Notes: generated by a model not told the origin, from the letters alone. Numbered from the stretch's first letter, positions 50,922-60,756 are shown. The stretch: DNA of 64,000 bases from an uncultured Oscillospiraceae bacterium (GCA_944385125.1 CALWVZ010000001.1:62001-126000); one strand, 5' to 3'. Program-made: numbers and translations.

Positions 50922-52898
50922 ATGTCCGTATTTCACAAGCATGATACCCAAGTGGAAGAGACCATAGAAGTTGGCACTGCCGAAGACGTAGAAAAGCTGA
51001 TGCGTAAGTACGACAGGGAGTCCAACACCAGGATTTGGGAGGGCAAGCCTGCTCTTATCATCCGGGGCGTCATGGTGGTCTTCTCCCTCTACTGCATCTA
51101 CTCCACTCTCTTCAGCGTGGCCGCTCTGGAAAAGCGTCTCACCGCTTTCCTAGCTTTGGTGGTAGTCATGGGTTATCTCACCTATCCCGCCAGCAAGCAC
51201 CACGTGCGTCACAATTATATCCCCTGGTTCGACTTTGTGATAATGATAGTGGGCGCCGCCTGCTTTATGTATTACTGTGTCAGCTACGACGCCCTGGTAA
51301 AGGTGCTCACCAGCGCCTCAAAAATGACCTGGTTCCAGGTCACCGTGGGCGTTGTGGGCCTGCTGTGCATCATGGAGCTGTGCCGCCGCTGCGTGGGTAT
51401 CCCCATTCTCTGTGTGGCCGGCGTGCTGCTTATCTACACCTTCTCCACCGGCATCGGCATGAAGCGGGTGCTCTACACCCTCTTTTTCACCACCAGCGGC
51501 ATCATGGGCACCCCGGTGCAGGTCTGCGCCAAGTACATAGTGGTGTTCATCATCTTCGGCGCCTTCCTTGAACGCACCGGCATCGCCGCCTTCTTTATCG
51601 ACCTGGCCAACTCCCTGGTGGGTCGCTTCTCCGGCGGCCCGGCCAAGGTGGCCGTCATCTCCTCCGCCCTTTGCGGCATGGTCTCCGGCTCCTCCGTGGG
51701 CAACACCGTCACCACCGGCTCCGTCACCATCCCCATGATGAAGAAGACCGGCTACAAGGGCGAGTTTGCCGGAGCGGTGGAAGCCGCCGCCTCCACCGGG
51801 GGCCAGATAATGCCCCCCATCATGGGCGCCGCCGCCTTCCTCATGGCCGAATACATGAACGTCACCTATGCGGAAGTAGCTCTCCGGGCCATACTCCCCG
51901 CAGTGCTCTACTTCACCGGCATCTTCATCGCCGTGCATCTTGAGGCCAAAAAGCTCGGCCTCAAGGGCATAGACAAGGCCGAGCTGCCCGTTCTGGGCAA
52001 ACTGATGACCAAGCTCTACCTGCTGCTGCCCCTTATCGTCCTGGTGGCCCTGGTGACCACCAACACCCGCACCATGCAGTTCTCCGCCACCATCGCCATC
52101 CTCTGCGCTATCGTGGTCAGCCTCTTTGACAAGGACAACCGCATCACCATAGGCAAGATCCTGGAGGCTCTGGAGGCCGGCGGCAAGGGCACCATCACCG
52201 TGGCCGTGGCCTGCGCCATGGCGGGCATCATCGCCGGCTGCATCACCGCTACCGGCCTTGCCTCCAAGCTCATCGGCGCCGTTATCGCCGCCAGCAACGC
52301 CGTGCCTCTGGTAGACCCCATGATGGTGGCTCTGTTCCTCACCATGGTCTGCTGCATCATCCTGGGCATGGGCGTGCCCACCACCGCCAACTACTGCATC
52401 ATGGCCTCTACCTGCGCCCCCATCCTCATCACCATCGGCGTGCCCAAGATGGCGGCCCACTTCTTCGTGTTCTACTTCGGTATCGTGGCCGATATCACTC
52501 CCCCTGTGGCCCTGGCCGCCTACGCCGGCTCCGCCATCGCCAAGTCCAACCCCATGAAGACGGGCATCAACGCCACAAAGCTGGCTATCGGCGCCTTCGT
52601 GGTGCCTTACATCTTCTGTCTCAACCCGGCTATGCTCCTTATAGACGTTACCCCCCTAGGCGTGATCCAGATAATCATCACCTCTCTCATAGGTATCTTC
52701 GGCGTGGCCGCCGCCATGAACGGCTACCTCTACCGCAAGCTCAACTGGGCCGCCCGCATGGCCATTTGTGTGGCCGGCCTTATGATGATGGACCCGGGCT
52801 TTGTCACCGACCTCATCGGTATCGCCCTCATGGCAGTTATCGTGCTCATCCAGTATCTGGGCGCCAAGAAGGCCAATCAGCCCCCTGTGTCCGCCTGA
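50922..52898 (+). CDS. TRAP transporter fused permease (DctQM type)
   Basis: A 658-residue polytopic membrane protein combining the small (DctQ-like) and large (DctM-like) TRAP subunits, the usual form for TAXI systems. The N-terminal 4-helix part is followed by the larger ion-transporter-like domain with GRFSGGPAKVAVISSALCGMVSGSS, GGQIMPPIMGAAAF and GMGVPTTANYC. Transport is driven by the Na+ or H+ gradient rather than ATP. GAAAGGAGCAAAGTGA is the ribosome site. Na+ coupling would fit the Na+-type V-ATPase in this genome. Confidence 0.94.
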   Translation: MSVFHKHDTQVEETIEVGTAEDVEKLMRKYDRESNTRIWEGKPALIIRGVMVVFSLYCIYSTLFSVAALEKRLTAFLALVVVMGYLTYPASKHHVRHNYIPWFDFVIMIVGAACFMYYCVSYDALVKVLTSASKMTWFQVTVGVVGLLCIMELCRRCVGIPILCVAGVLLIYTFSTGIGMKRVLYTLFFTTSGIMGTPVQVCAKYIVVFIIFGAFLERTGIAAFFIDLANSLVGRFSGGPAKVAVISSALCGMVSGSSVGNTVTTGSVTIPMMKKTGYKGEFAGAVEAAASTGGQIMPPIMGAAAFLMAEYMNVTYAEVALRAILPAVLYFTGIFIAVHLEAKKLGLKGIDKAELPVLGKLMTKLYLLLPLIVLVALVTTNTRTMQFSATIAILCAIVVSLFDKDNRITIGKILEALEAGGKGTITVAVACAMAGIIAGCITATGLASKLIGAVIAASNAVPLVDPMMVALFLTMVCCIILGMGVPTTANYCIMASTCAPILITIGVPKMAAHFFVFYFGIVADITPPVALAAYAGSAIAKSNPMKTGINATKLAIGAFVVPYIFCLNPAMLLIDVTPLGVIQIIITSLIGIFGVAAAMNGYLYRKLNWAARMAICVAGLMMMDPGFVTDLIGIALMAVIVLIQYLGAKKANQPPVSA

Positions 52899-52927
52899 GC
52901 GGAGCCAAAACGGCAACATATAAAAAC

Positions 52928-52956
52928 AAGCCCCGACCGATAGTCGGGGCTTTTGC
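52928..52956 (+). terminator. rho-independent terminator of the TRAP permease
   Basis: AAGCCCCGAC (52928-52937) and GTCGGGGCTT (52943-52952) pair across CGATA, followed by TTGCTGTTT. Confidence 0.85.
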
Positions 52957-52972
52957 TGTTTAGAGGTCCAAG

Positions 52973-53013
52973 ATATGAAAAAGCCCTGTCGCAGCGACAG
53001 GGCTTTTTCATAT
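52973..53013 (-). terminator. long palindromic terminator of rpmE
   Basis: A 20-bp perfect stem, left arm 52973-52992 and right arm 52994-53013, centred on GCAGC, with T-rich ends on both strands. It ends the leftward rpmE message and backs up the TRAP terminator. Confidence 0.85.
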
Positions 53014-53018
53014 AGCAA

Positions 53019-53219
53019 TCACTTGATGCCGTACTTCTTGTTGAACTTATCAACACGGCCGCTGGTGTCAACCAGCTTCTGCTTGCCGGTGTAGAAGGGG
53101 TGGCACTTGGAGCAGATCTCAACGGTGATGTTCTTCTTGGTGGAGCCGGTCTCGATGACGGCGCCGCAGGCGCATCTGATGGTGGTCTGCTCGTATTTGG
53201 GATGGATTCCTTCCTTCAT
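53019..53219 (-). CDS. rpmE: 50S ribosomal protein L31, zinc-binding form
   Basis: A 66-residue ribosomal protein bridging the two ribosomal subunits. It starts [11 protein letters not shown] and ends with the conserved [25 protein letters not shown]. The zinc ligands C16, C18, C36 and C39 (CAC and CSKCH) are intact, so this is the C+ form rather than the zinc-independent paralogue. The ATG at 53219 follows GAGGAGAT. Confidence 0.98.
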   Translation of the reverse strand: MKEGIHPKYEQTTIRCACGAVIETGSTKKNITVEICSKCHPFYTGKQKLVDTSGRVDKFNKKYGIK

Positions 53220-53330
53220 GGGGCATATCTCCTCGTCTAAGGCTATCTTGATTGTGCAAAAAGCATAGTTACAAGACGCAAAGTGAATTGTAACACAGCG
53301 CTGCCGGGATTGCAAGTCCCTTTGCAAAAT

Positions 53331-56300
53331 TTACTTTATCTCCACTGTCTTTCCCGCCGAGATGAAATACAGCAGGCACTGCTTCACCTTTTTCCCGTGG
53401 ATGCGCTCCATGGCGGCGGCATAGCTGAGCAGCTGCCCCCGATAGAAGGCGCTGCGCTTTGCAACATCCTCCGCCGTCCGCACCCGGTCGGTCTTATAGT
53501 CTATCACCACCAGGCCCTCCTCTTCCTCCAGGCAGCAGTCCACCACGCCCTGGAGCAGCAGCCGCTCCCCCGGGGCCTTGCCGAAGACCTCTCCGGCGTC
53601 CCACAGCAGGGAGAACTTGAACTCCCTCCAGAGCTTTTTGCAGCTCTTCATCCGCTGCCCCAGGGGGGAGTCAAAGAGCTTTTTTACCGCTTTCAGGTCC
53701 ACCGCCTGGGCCTCTCTCCGGGACAGGAAGCCCTGGCTGCACAGACGCCGGGTCTCCTCCTCTATCTCCTCCAGGCTGCCGCTGCGGGAGAAGTCCATAT
53801 ATTGCAGCAGCAGGTGGGTGGCCACGCCCTTTTCCGCCCCGGTGAGGGGCCGCTCCTCCCGGGTAAAGTCCGGCATACGGAACACGCCCCCGGGCTTCTC
53901 CGTGAGATCCACCGCCTCGGCGTCCGGCTCCCATTGGCCCTTCAGCTCCGTGGCTGTGACCTTGGAGGGCAGCTCCTCCGCCGCAGCATGGGTATAGCTG
54001 AAACTCAGCTGCCGCTCCAGCTCTTTAAACTCCGCCGGGTCCGCCGCCGGAGACTCTTGGGCCGTCTCGGATACTGCGGGCACCTCCGCCCCGGTTCCCT
54101 GCCGGGGCAGGCTCAGGCCCAGGCGCTCTCCGCCGTCGGCCAGGGCGGCGTATATGAGCCAGTCCGCCATGGACTGGGCCTGGCTCAGCAGCTCCGGGGC
54201 CATGGGCCGGGAGGCCAGGGGCCTGGCCTTCTCCAGGGCCTCCTCCGGCCTTTTCACCGCCGCAGTGATGAACAGCCGCTCCCGGGCCCGGGTCATGGCC
54301 ACGTACAAAAGGCGCATCTCCTCCGACAGCATTTCCCGCTCCAGGCGCAGTTTTATGGCGTTTCTGGCCAGGGTGGGGTACTCCAGCCCCCGGAGGGTAT
54401 CCGTGAGCTTGGGGCCCAGGCCCAGCGTCGGGTGCACCAGCACCGTGTCCCGGCTGTCCTGCTTGTTGAAGCGCCGGGCCGTGTCGCAGAGAAAGACCAC
54501 GGGGAACTCCAGACCCTTGGACTTGTGTATGCTCATTATCTGCACCGCCGAGCCGGCGGCGGTACCCAGGGCCGGCTCCTGGCCCTTTTCCCTCAGCTTC
54601 CTCAGCCACAGCACGAAGCGGTGCAGCCCCCTGTAGCCGCTGCTCTCGTAACGCTCCGCCAGACCGATGAAGGCCAGCAGCCGCTCCCGCCGCCGCTCCC
54701 CGTCGGCCATGGCGCTGCCCAGGGCCAGCAGGTCCAGGCGCTCCAGCAGCAGCCAGCTCAGCTCCGCCATGGACATGTCCGCCGCCAGGTCCCTCAGCTG
54801 CTCCAGCAGCTTAAGAAAGTCCCGGCATTTTTCGCTGCTCTCTCCGGCGGCCTTCAGGGCGGTGTAGAAGTCCCCCCGCCGGTGGGCGCTGCGTATCTCC
54901 GTCAGCTCGTCCGGACTGAAGGCAAAGGCGCCGGAGCGGAGCACGGCGATGAGGGGCACGTCCTTATGGGGATTGTCCAGCACCGCCAGCAGGGACACCA
55001 GGGTGGACACCTCCAGGGAATCAAAATAGTCCCCTCCCTGGACGGAGGCCACGGGTATACCCCGCTCCATGAGGCAGCGGCGGTAGCTGGGCCCCGCCGT
55101 ATTGGCGGAGCGCAGGAGGATGGCTATATCCCCGTACTCCAGGGGCCGGGGGCCCTCCCTGCCGGAGACGGTGCAGCCCCCCTCCACCAGCGACTTTATC
55201 TTCTCCGCCACAAAGGCCGCCTCCCGGGCGGTCCTGTCCGGGCTGTCCTCATCCCCTGAGGCTGCGTCCAGAAGCAGCAGCTCCGGGGGCGGCACGCTGC
55301 CCTCATAGGCCGCCCCGTATCTCAAAGCTGCGGCCTCGTCATAGTCCATGTCCCCCAGTCGCCGGGACATGCACAGGGAGAAGACGGCGTTGGCCCCCTC
55401 CAGTATCTCCCGGCGGGAGCGGAAGTTCTCTCTCAGCAGTATGCGCCGGGGAAGGCCGGGCGCCTCGGCGTCGGAATAGCTGAGATACTTCTCGGTGAAT
55501 ATCTCCGGGTCCGCCAAACGGAAGCGGTAGATGGACTGCTTCACGTCCCCCACCAGGAAGAGGTTCTTCCCCTCCCGGGACAGGGCGTGGAAGATGGCGT
55601 CCTGGACCCGGCTCACGTCCTGGTACTCGTCCACCATTATCTCCCCGTAGCGTTCCCACAGCTGCCGGGCCAGCTCCGTGGGCCGTCCGTCCTCGTCGGT
55701 GAGCAGCCGGGCGGCATAGTGCTCCAGGTCCGAATAGTCCACCAGGGAGCGGCGGCGCTTGTCCTTTTCAAATTCCCTGTCAAAATCCAGGGTCAGCTCC
55801 AGCAGGGCCTCCATGGCCGGGGCGGTCTGCTCCATCTCCTCCAGCAGCTGCCCGGAGGGGGCGTAGAGCAGCTCCTCCAGGCCCTTCATAGCCTTTTTGC
55901 AGGCCTCCCGGCGGCCTTTCAGCAGCTCCGACAGCGCCGCATCCGGGGAGTTCCTCAGCCCTTTCAGCCGGTCAAAGCTCACCGGCAGGCAGGCCCTGGC
56001 CCGGTCCCAGCCTATCTCCAGGCAGCGGCCCAGCTCTCTTATATCCTCCGCCGTATGGGAAAAGCTGTCCATATAGGCGGAGCTTATCTTCTCCTCTTTG
56101 GCCATGAGCTCCATGAGCCGGTCCAGCTCCCCGGCCCAATAGGCGGCAACACTAAGGGCCTGGGCCAATATCTCCCGGCCCCAGGGGGTCTGGCCTGCAT
56201 CCTCCGCCGGAGCTCTCAGGGCGGAAACCTGCTGCCGTGCCCAGGCCTCCGGCCGGGCATGGCACTGCATGCGGCTGTGGAGACTCAGCACCAGGGCCGC

Positions 56301-56822
56301 CAGGCGCTCGTCGGAGCGGCCCGCCCCCACGGTGTCCGCCAGGGTGAGAAAGCCCGGGTAGCTCTCCGGGTCCTCATAGCGTTTTTCCAGCAGGCGCTCC
56401 AGGGCCGCCTGCTTCATGGCCTCGGCCCTCTCCTCGTCCACTATCTTGAAATCCGGGCTCAGGCCCAGCAGGTGGCAGTTCTCCCTGAGCAGGGAGGCGC
56501 AGAAGCTGTGGATGGTGCCTATCTGGGCCCGGGAGCACAGGGCGTTCTGCCGTCGCAGCCGCCGGTTCCCCGGCTCCCTGGCCAGGCGCTGGGCCAGTTC
56601 TTCCATTATCCGGCCCCGCAGCTCCCCGGCGGCGGCCCGGGTAAAGGTGATTATCAGGAAGCGGTCCAGGTCCAGGGGCTGCTCCTCGTCGCAGATGCGG
56701 CTCATGAGCCGCTCGGTGAGCACCCTGGTCTTTCCGCTGCCCGCTCCGGCTGACACCAGCAGGGCGCTGCCCCGGGCCTCTATCGCCGCCTTTTGGGCCG
56801 GCGTTGGTCTAAATTCACTCAT
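53331..56822 (-). CDS. addA: AddA helicase-nuclease subunit
   Basis: A 1163-residue UvrD-like 3'-5' helicase with a C-terminal nuclease domain, the double-strand-break end-processing enzyme that prepares DNA for RecA (equivalent to RecBCD). The helicase P-loop is SAGAGSGKTRV (Lys31). Helicase motif II is MVDEYQDVS and motif VI is LYVAMTRARERL. The nuclease motif is VVIDYKTDRV near the C-terminus. The ATG at 56822 has GGAGG 8 bases upstream and overlaps the addB stop by 8 bases. Confidence 0.97.
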   Translation of the reverse strand: MSEFRPTPAQKAAIEARGSALLVSAGAGSGKTRVLTERLMSRICDEEQPLDLDRFLIITFTRAAAGELRGRIMEELAQRLAREPGNRRLRRQNALCSRAQIGTIHSFCASLLRENCHLLGLSPDFKIVDEERAEAMKQAALERLLEKRYEDPESYPGFLTLADTVGAGRSDERLAALVLSLHSRMQCHARPEAWARQQVSALRAPAEDAGQTPWGREILAQALSVAAYWAGELDRLMELMAKEEKISSAYMDSFSHTAEDIRELGRCLEIGWDRARACLPVSFDRLKGLRNSPDAALSELLKGRREACKKAMKGLEELLYAPSGQLLEEMEQTAPAMEALLELTLDFDREFEKDKRRRSLVDYSDLEHYAARLLTDEDGRPTELARQLWERYGEIMVDEYQDVSRVQDAIFHALSREGKNLFLVGDVKQSIYRFRLADPEIFTEKYLSYSDAEAPGLPRRILLRENFRSRREILEGANAVFSLCMSRRLGDMDYDEAAALRYGAAYEGSVPPPELLLLDAASGDEDSPDRTAREAAFVAEKIKSLVEGGCTVSGREGPRPLEYGDIAILLRSANTAGPSYRRCLMERGIPVASVQGGDYFDSLEVSTLVSLLAVLDNPHKDVPLIAVLRSGAFAFSPDELTEIRSAHRRGDFYTALKAAGESSEKCRDFLKLLEQLRDLAADMSMAELSWLLLERLDLLALGSAMADGERRRERLLAFIGLAERYESSGYRGLHRFVLWLRKLREKGQEPALGTAAGSAVQIMSIHKSKGLEFPVVFLCDTARRFNKQDSRDTVLVHPTLGLGPKLTDTLRGLEYPTLARNAIKLRLEREMLSEEMRLLYVAMTRARERLFITAAVKRPEEALEKARPLASRPMAPELLSQAQSMADWLIYAALADGGERLGLSLPRQGTGAEVPAVSETAQESPAADPAEFKELERQLSFSYTHAAAEELPSKVTATELKGQWEPDAEAVDLTEKPGGVFRMPDFTREERPLTGAEKGVATHLLLQYMDFSRSGSLEEIEEETRRLCSQGFLSRREAQAVDLKAVKKLFDSPLGQRMKSCKKLWREFKFSLLWDAGEVFGKAPGERLLLQGVVDCCLEEEEGLVVIDYKTDRVRTAEDVAKRSAFYRGQLLSYAAAMERIHGKKVKQCLLYFISAGKTVEIK

Positions 56823-59800
56823 CTTCTCCACCTCCGTCCAGCATTGCCCAGACCTTCTCTCCCGAGAGCTTTGGCATATAGCGGCAGCTCTCCCCGTTCT
56901 CCCCGTCGGAGAAATGGCAGGCGTCGTAATAGTCGCAGTTGAGACAGGCGTTCTCCTGCTGGCTGCGGTAATAGGGGTCGGCGGCTATGCTGCCTTGGCG
57001 CAGCTGCCGGGCCATGCCCCGCAGGCTACGCTCTATGTGCTGCCTGAGTATGCCCATGCGCTCCAGGGAGGCCAGGGACTCCGCCGAGGGCTTGCCGGAG
57101 CGGAACTTCACCGGGATATACTGCTTGTCCTCTCCCTGCTCCCAGGCCTCCAGCAGCTCCATATCCTCCAGCACCAGGCCGCTGCGGCGCAGCTCCTCCC
57201 GGCGCTTTTCCTCCGCCTCCCCATCCTCAGGGCAGCGGCTCAGGCTCAGCATGGCGTTTCTGGCGGGGACATACATCACCCCGGCGGGGACTATCTCGTG
57301 GCCGTAGCGCTTCTCCCCGTCCCGCTCCAGGGCAAAGAGGTACAGCAGCATCTGCAGGCCCATGCCGTAGCAGACGTCGGAGAGGCTGAATTTTTTCTTT
57401 CCCGTCTTGTAGTCCACCACCCGGATGTAGAGCTTGCCCTCGTGGAGCCAGCCGTCCACCCGGTCGGCTATACCGCTGAGCGCCAGGCGGTCCTCCCCCT
57501 CTCCCAGCTCTATGGGCGGGAAGTTTTGGGCGTCGGAGAAGTCCAGCTCAAAGTCCAGAGGCTCAAAGTCGGAGCGGCGCAGCTCCTCCGCCATGTCCTC
57601 CACCACCTGGTACACGTCTTTTTTCAGTCTGTTGAACAGATACACGAAGCGGCCGGACTTCTCCCGGAAGTCCTCCAGCTCCTCCTTTACGAACTGTTCT
57701 ATATATTTGTCGCAGAGCCGGCGCAGCTCCTCCCGGCTCACGGCCTTGAAGCCCCCCAGGCTCTTCACCTCCCGGGCGGTGTTCTCCAGCACGTAGTGCA
57801 TGAAGCTGCCTATCTCCGGGGGACTGAAGCTGGCGGGCCTGCCGGGCTTTGCCCTCAGGCCGTACTGGCAGAAATAGGCAAATTTGCAGGAGGCAAACTT
57901 GTCTATCCGGGAGGCGCTGAGGCGCAGGCGCTTGCCGTAGAGCTTTTCCACCATGGCAGGGGACAGGCGGCCCCGGCCCAGCTTTGCCGCCGCCTCCAGC
58001 TTTGCCATGCGCTCCGGCTGCCTCTGTCTGAAATACTCCGCCGCCGCCTGTTCCCGGCTGCCCCCGCCCTTTAGGGCAAAGGCCGCCAGGCTGAGGGCCG
58101 GGCCCTCCGCCGCCATGCGCAGCCGGGACAGCTCCGCCCGTTTCACCTCCAGGCCGAAAATGGCCCCGGCACGGTTGAAGACGAGGGCGGGGCGCAGCTC
58201 GCCTCCCCCTCCGTCAGTCATTGGGCAGCTTAAAAGCAGGCTCTCCGAGGGCAGGCTCAGGCCGTTATATATCAGGGCGAACTCCCGCCACAGCTCCCCC
58301 TCTCCGCCGCCGCCCAGGTCCAGCTCCAGCTCCAGCAGCCGCTGCCGCTCCTCCTGGGAGAAGACCCCCGCCTGCTCCGCCACATAGGGCAGGCGCTCAT
58401 CGGAGGCCCCCAGCACGATGAGGTGCTTCAGGCTCCGGCGGCGGTTGCGGTCAAAGTCTCCGGCGCTGACCCGGTCCAGAGACACGGGGATGGTGCCGAT
58501 ATCGTATTTTGAGAGCATCAGCAGGAAGAGCCTGCCGAACTCCTCCATGTCCATGGGGCTGTCCCCCAATATGGCGGCAAACTGCTCCAGGGCCGAGACG
58601 CTTATGTCCCAGAGCTGCCGGTACTCCGCCGCCAGCTCCTCCCGGCCCTCTTCATTGAGCTCCCCGGAGCGCCGCTCCAAAGTCTCCCCCAGCTTCAGCT
58701 TTTCCAGCAGGGCGGCAAAGGCCCGGGCCTGGCCCAGGGCCGTCTCCGCCTGGGCGGCGGTTTTATAATAGTCCAGCAGGGGCCGGGCTATGAAGCGCCG
58801 GGAAGCGTTTATCCTCTCCAGCCGCTGCTCCGCCCCGTCGTCGTATTCCATGCCGTAGCCCTCCGGGTGCTGCCGCCAGCTGCGGCTGCGCTCCCAGGCC
58901 GGAGCTCTCAGCTGCCAGGTGAAGATATAGCTCTCCAGCTCGTCGCAGCTGTCCCTGTCCAGGCCGGTGAGGCCGGTGCGCAGGTAGCTTGTCACCTCGT
59001 CCACGCCCCAGCCGGACTGGTATATCTCAAATACGCCGCTGATGAGGGCCGCCAGGGGCCGGGAGAGCAGGTCGCTCTTCCTGGCGGTATACAGGGGGAC
59101 GCCGTAATGGCGAAAAGCGCTCTCCAAAATTCCCCGGTAGTCCTCAAAGCCCCGGACCAGCACGGAGATATCCCGCCAGCGGCAGCCCCGGTCCCGCACC
59201 AGCTCCAAAGCCCGGGAGGCCGCCAGCTCACACTCGGCGGAGACGCTCTCCGCCCGGTACAGCTCCACCGTGCCCTCCGCCCCGGGGAAGCTCTCCTGGG
59301 TATAGCTGAAAATATTGTCGTTAAAGGAGCTGAGGGCCGGGGCCCTGCCCCCGTCTCCCTGAAGCTGCTCCAGCCTGCCCTCCAGGCCCAGCTCCCGGGC
59401 CTGGCTCAGCAGGAAGCGGGCTGAGCGGCGGGATAGCTCGAATATCTCGCTGTCTCCCTCCAGACTGTCCATGGTCAGGCAGACGCTGAGCTGTACCCCC
59501 TTTTTCATCAGGGCCAGGAGCACCGCCAGCTCCTGGCGGGTGAAGTCGGTAAAGCCGTCCACATAGACCCAGGTGTTTTCGTCCAGGGAGCTGAGTCCTA
59601 TCTGCTCCGCCAGCTCCGTGAGCCGGTCCGCCGGGTCCGCATGGCCCCGACTCACCACTGCGTCATAGGCCTCCAGTACCAGGGCCATGTCCCGGAGCTT
59701 GTCGGCCAGGCTGCCCTGGCAGTCCTCCGCCGCAGTCAGCAGCTCCTGAGAGCCGATGACGGCGGTCTTCAGCTCGTCCAGCTCCCGCAGCAGCATGTCC

Positions 59801-60150
59801 TGGAGCTCCGGCCGCCGCCCGGCGGCGGAATAGACCTTCAGCCTTGGGGCAATGTCCCGAAGGGCCAGGGCCATGCACAGCAGCCGCCCCCCCTTGTCCA
59901 GGTAGGGCTTGCCGCTGCCCCCCACCCGGCCCGCCATGCGCCGGGCCAGGCCCGTGAAGCTGAATACCTCCCCGTAGAGGGAGAGGCTGTCCCCGCAGCG
60001 GCGGCAGAGCTCCCGCTCCGCCTCATGGCTGTACTGCTCCGGGACTATCAGAAAGCGGGAGCCCTGTTTTTGCTCCACGGCCTGCTTTATCTCCTCCATT
60101 ATCACGGCGGTCTTGCCGGCGCCCGCCTTGCCGTATATTATTCTCAGCAT
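56815..60150 (-). CDS. addB: AddB nuclease subunit
   Basis: A 1111-residue partner of AddA. It has an N-terminal inactive-helicase P-loop GKAGAGKTAV (Lys13), Chi-recognition-like middle domains and a C-terminal nuclease motif VVDYKTGKKK. The Fe-S cluster cysteines expected of AddB are visible as CKFAYFC upstream of the nuclease motif and ACLNCDYYDAC near the end. The ATG at 60150 has GAGGAGG 8 bases upstream, within 13 bases of the merR stop. It is therefore probably cotranscribed with merR. Confidence 0.96.
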   Translation of the reverse strand: MLRIIYGKAGAGKTAVIMEEIKQAVEQKQGSRFLIVPEQYSHEAERELCRRCGDSLSLYGEVFSFTGLARRMAGRVGGSGKPYLDKGGRLLCMALALRDIAPRLKVYSAAGRRPELQDMLLRELDELKTAVIGSQELLTAAEDCQGSLADKLRDMALVLEAYDAVVSRGHADPADRLTELAEQIGLSSLDENTWVYVDGFTDFTRQELAVLLALMKKGVQLSVCLTMDSLEGDSEIFELSRRSARFLLSQARELGLEGRLEQLQGDGGRAPALSSFNDNIFSYTQESFPGAEGTVELYRAESVSAECELAASRALELVRDRGCRWRDISVLVRGFEDYRGILESAFRHYGVPLYTARKSDLLSRPLAALISGVFEIYQSGWGVDEVTSYLRTGLTGLDRDSCDELESYIFTWQLRAPAWERSRSWRQHPEGYGMEYDDGAEQRLERINASRRFIARPLLDYYKTAAQAETALGQARAFAALLEKLKLGETLERRSGELNEEGREELAAEYRQLWDISVSALEQFAAILGDSPMDMEEFGRLFLLMLSKYDIGTIPVSLDRVSAGDFDRNRRRSLKHLIVLGASDERLPYVAEQAGVFSQEERQRLLELELDLGGGGEGELWREFALIYNGLSLPSESLLLSCPMTDGGGGELRPALVFNRAGAIFGLEVKRAELSRLRMAAEGPALSLAAFALKGGGSREQAAAEYFRQRQPERMAKLEAAAKLGRGRLSPAMVEKLYGKRLRLSASRIDKFASCKFAYFCQYGLRAKPGRPASFSPPEIGSFMHYVLENTAREVKSLGGFKAVSREELRRLCDKYIEQFVKEELEDFREKSGRFVYLFNRLKKDVYQVVEDMAEELRRSDFEPLDFELDFSDAQNFPPIELGEGEDRLALSGIADRVDGWLHEGKLYIRVVDYKTGKKKFSLSDVCYGMGLQMLLYLFALERDGEKRYGHEIVPAGVMYVPARNAMLSLSRCPEDGEAEEKRREELRRSGLVLEDMELLEAWEQGEDKQYIPVKFRSGKPSAESLASLERMGILRQHIERSLRGMARQLRQGSIAADPYYRSQQENACLNCDYYDACHFSDGENGESCRYMPKLSGEKVWAMLDGGGEDE

Positions 60151-60163
60151 CCCCAGGTCCTCC

Positions 60164-60607
60164 TCAAAGCCCGGCATGGGCCCGGTCATAGGCCCCCTGT
60201 ATCTCCTCCGGCAGGGCGTCCGGCAGCAGGGCCTTCAGGCCCTCCTCGCCGCCCTGGGCCAGGGCCTGCTCATAATACCAGCATTTGAAGCGCAGCATGT
60301 CCAGGGTCCTCTCCAGCTTTTTCAGCTCCGCCTCCACCGCCGCCTTCTGCCGCCGGAAAAGCTCCAGCCGCTGCCCATAGGTCTCTCTGCCCAGGGAGCA
60401 CCAGAGCATGAACTGCTTGATATCCTTTATCTCCATGCCGGAGCGTTTCAGGCACTCTATCACCCGCAGGGCCTCCAGCTCCTGCTCTCCGAAACGTCGT
60501 ATGCCGGAGCTGCGCTCCAGGCCGGGGAAAAGCCCCTCCTTGTCGTAATAGCGCAGGGTGGATATGGGTACGCCGAAAAGCCGGGACACCTGGCCTATAG
60601 TATACAT
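60164..60607 (-). CDS. MerR-family transcriptional regulator
   Basis: A 147-residue regulator with the MerR winged helix-turn-helix (MYTIGQVSRLFGVPISTLRYYDKEGL) and a long dimerisation helix (RLELFRRQKAAVEAELKKLERTLDML). The C-terminus has one cysteine in DMLRFKCWYYEQ and no obvious metal-binding loop. It lies upstream of addB and divergent from the alpha/beta hydrolase. The 19-base-spacer promoter at 60650-60680 is its expected target. Confidence 0.92.
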   Translation of the reverse strand: MYTIGQVSRLFGVPISTLRYYDKEGLFPGLERSSGIRRFGEQELEALRVIECLKRSGMEIKDIKQFMLWCSLGRETYGQRLELFRRQKAAVEAELKKLERTLDMLRFKCWYYEQALAQGGEEGLKALLPDALPEEIQGAYDRAHAGL

Positions 60608-60649
60608 GGCAGCCTCCTGTAAATTCGCAGATAAAAAGCAAAAAACATC

Positions 60650-60680
60650 TTGACCTAAAGTCAGCTTTAGGTGTTACCAT
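60650..60680 (+). promoter_or_regulatory. MerR-type promoter with 19-base spacer and operator
   Basis: TTGACC (60650-60655) and TACCAT (60675-60680) are 19 bases apart, the lengthened spacing that MerR activators correct by twisting DNA. The spacer holds a perfect inverted repeat, ACCTAAAG (60653-60660) with CTTTAGGT (60665-60672). It drives the hydrolase gene starting at 60757. Confidence 0.85.
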
Positions 60681-60691
60681 GAGGGTAACAC
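60671..60691. promoter_or_regulatory. second inverted repeat over the -10 region
   Basis: GTGTTACC (60671-60678) and GGTAACAC (60684-60691) form a perfect 8-bp inverted repeat with a 5-base gap, overlapping the -10 and probable start of the MerR-type promoter. It may bind a second repressor or form a hairpin at the message start. Confidence 0.6.
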
Positions 60692-60756
60692 AGGGCGGCG
60701 GGAAAGTCAAGGCGAGGAGCGGCCCCTGTTCATAAAGTTTTTTGGAGGATATTCAA

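Noticed and set aside
53283..55259. 658-codon plus-strand frame opposite addA
   Set aside because: AddA has clear helicase and nuclease motifs across this region; the opposite frame has none.
56416..58074. 552-codon plus-strand frame opposite addA/addB
   Set aside because: It spans the addB-addA junction on the wrong strand and has no ribosome site or family features.
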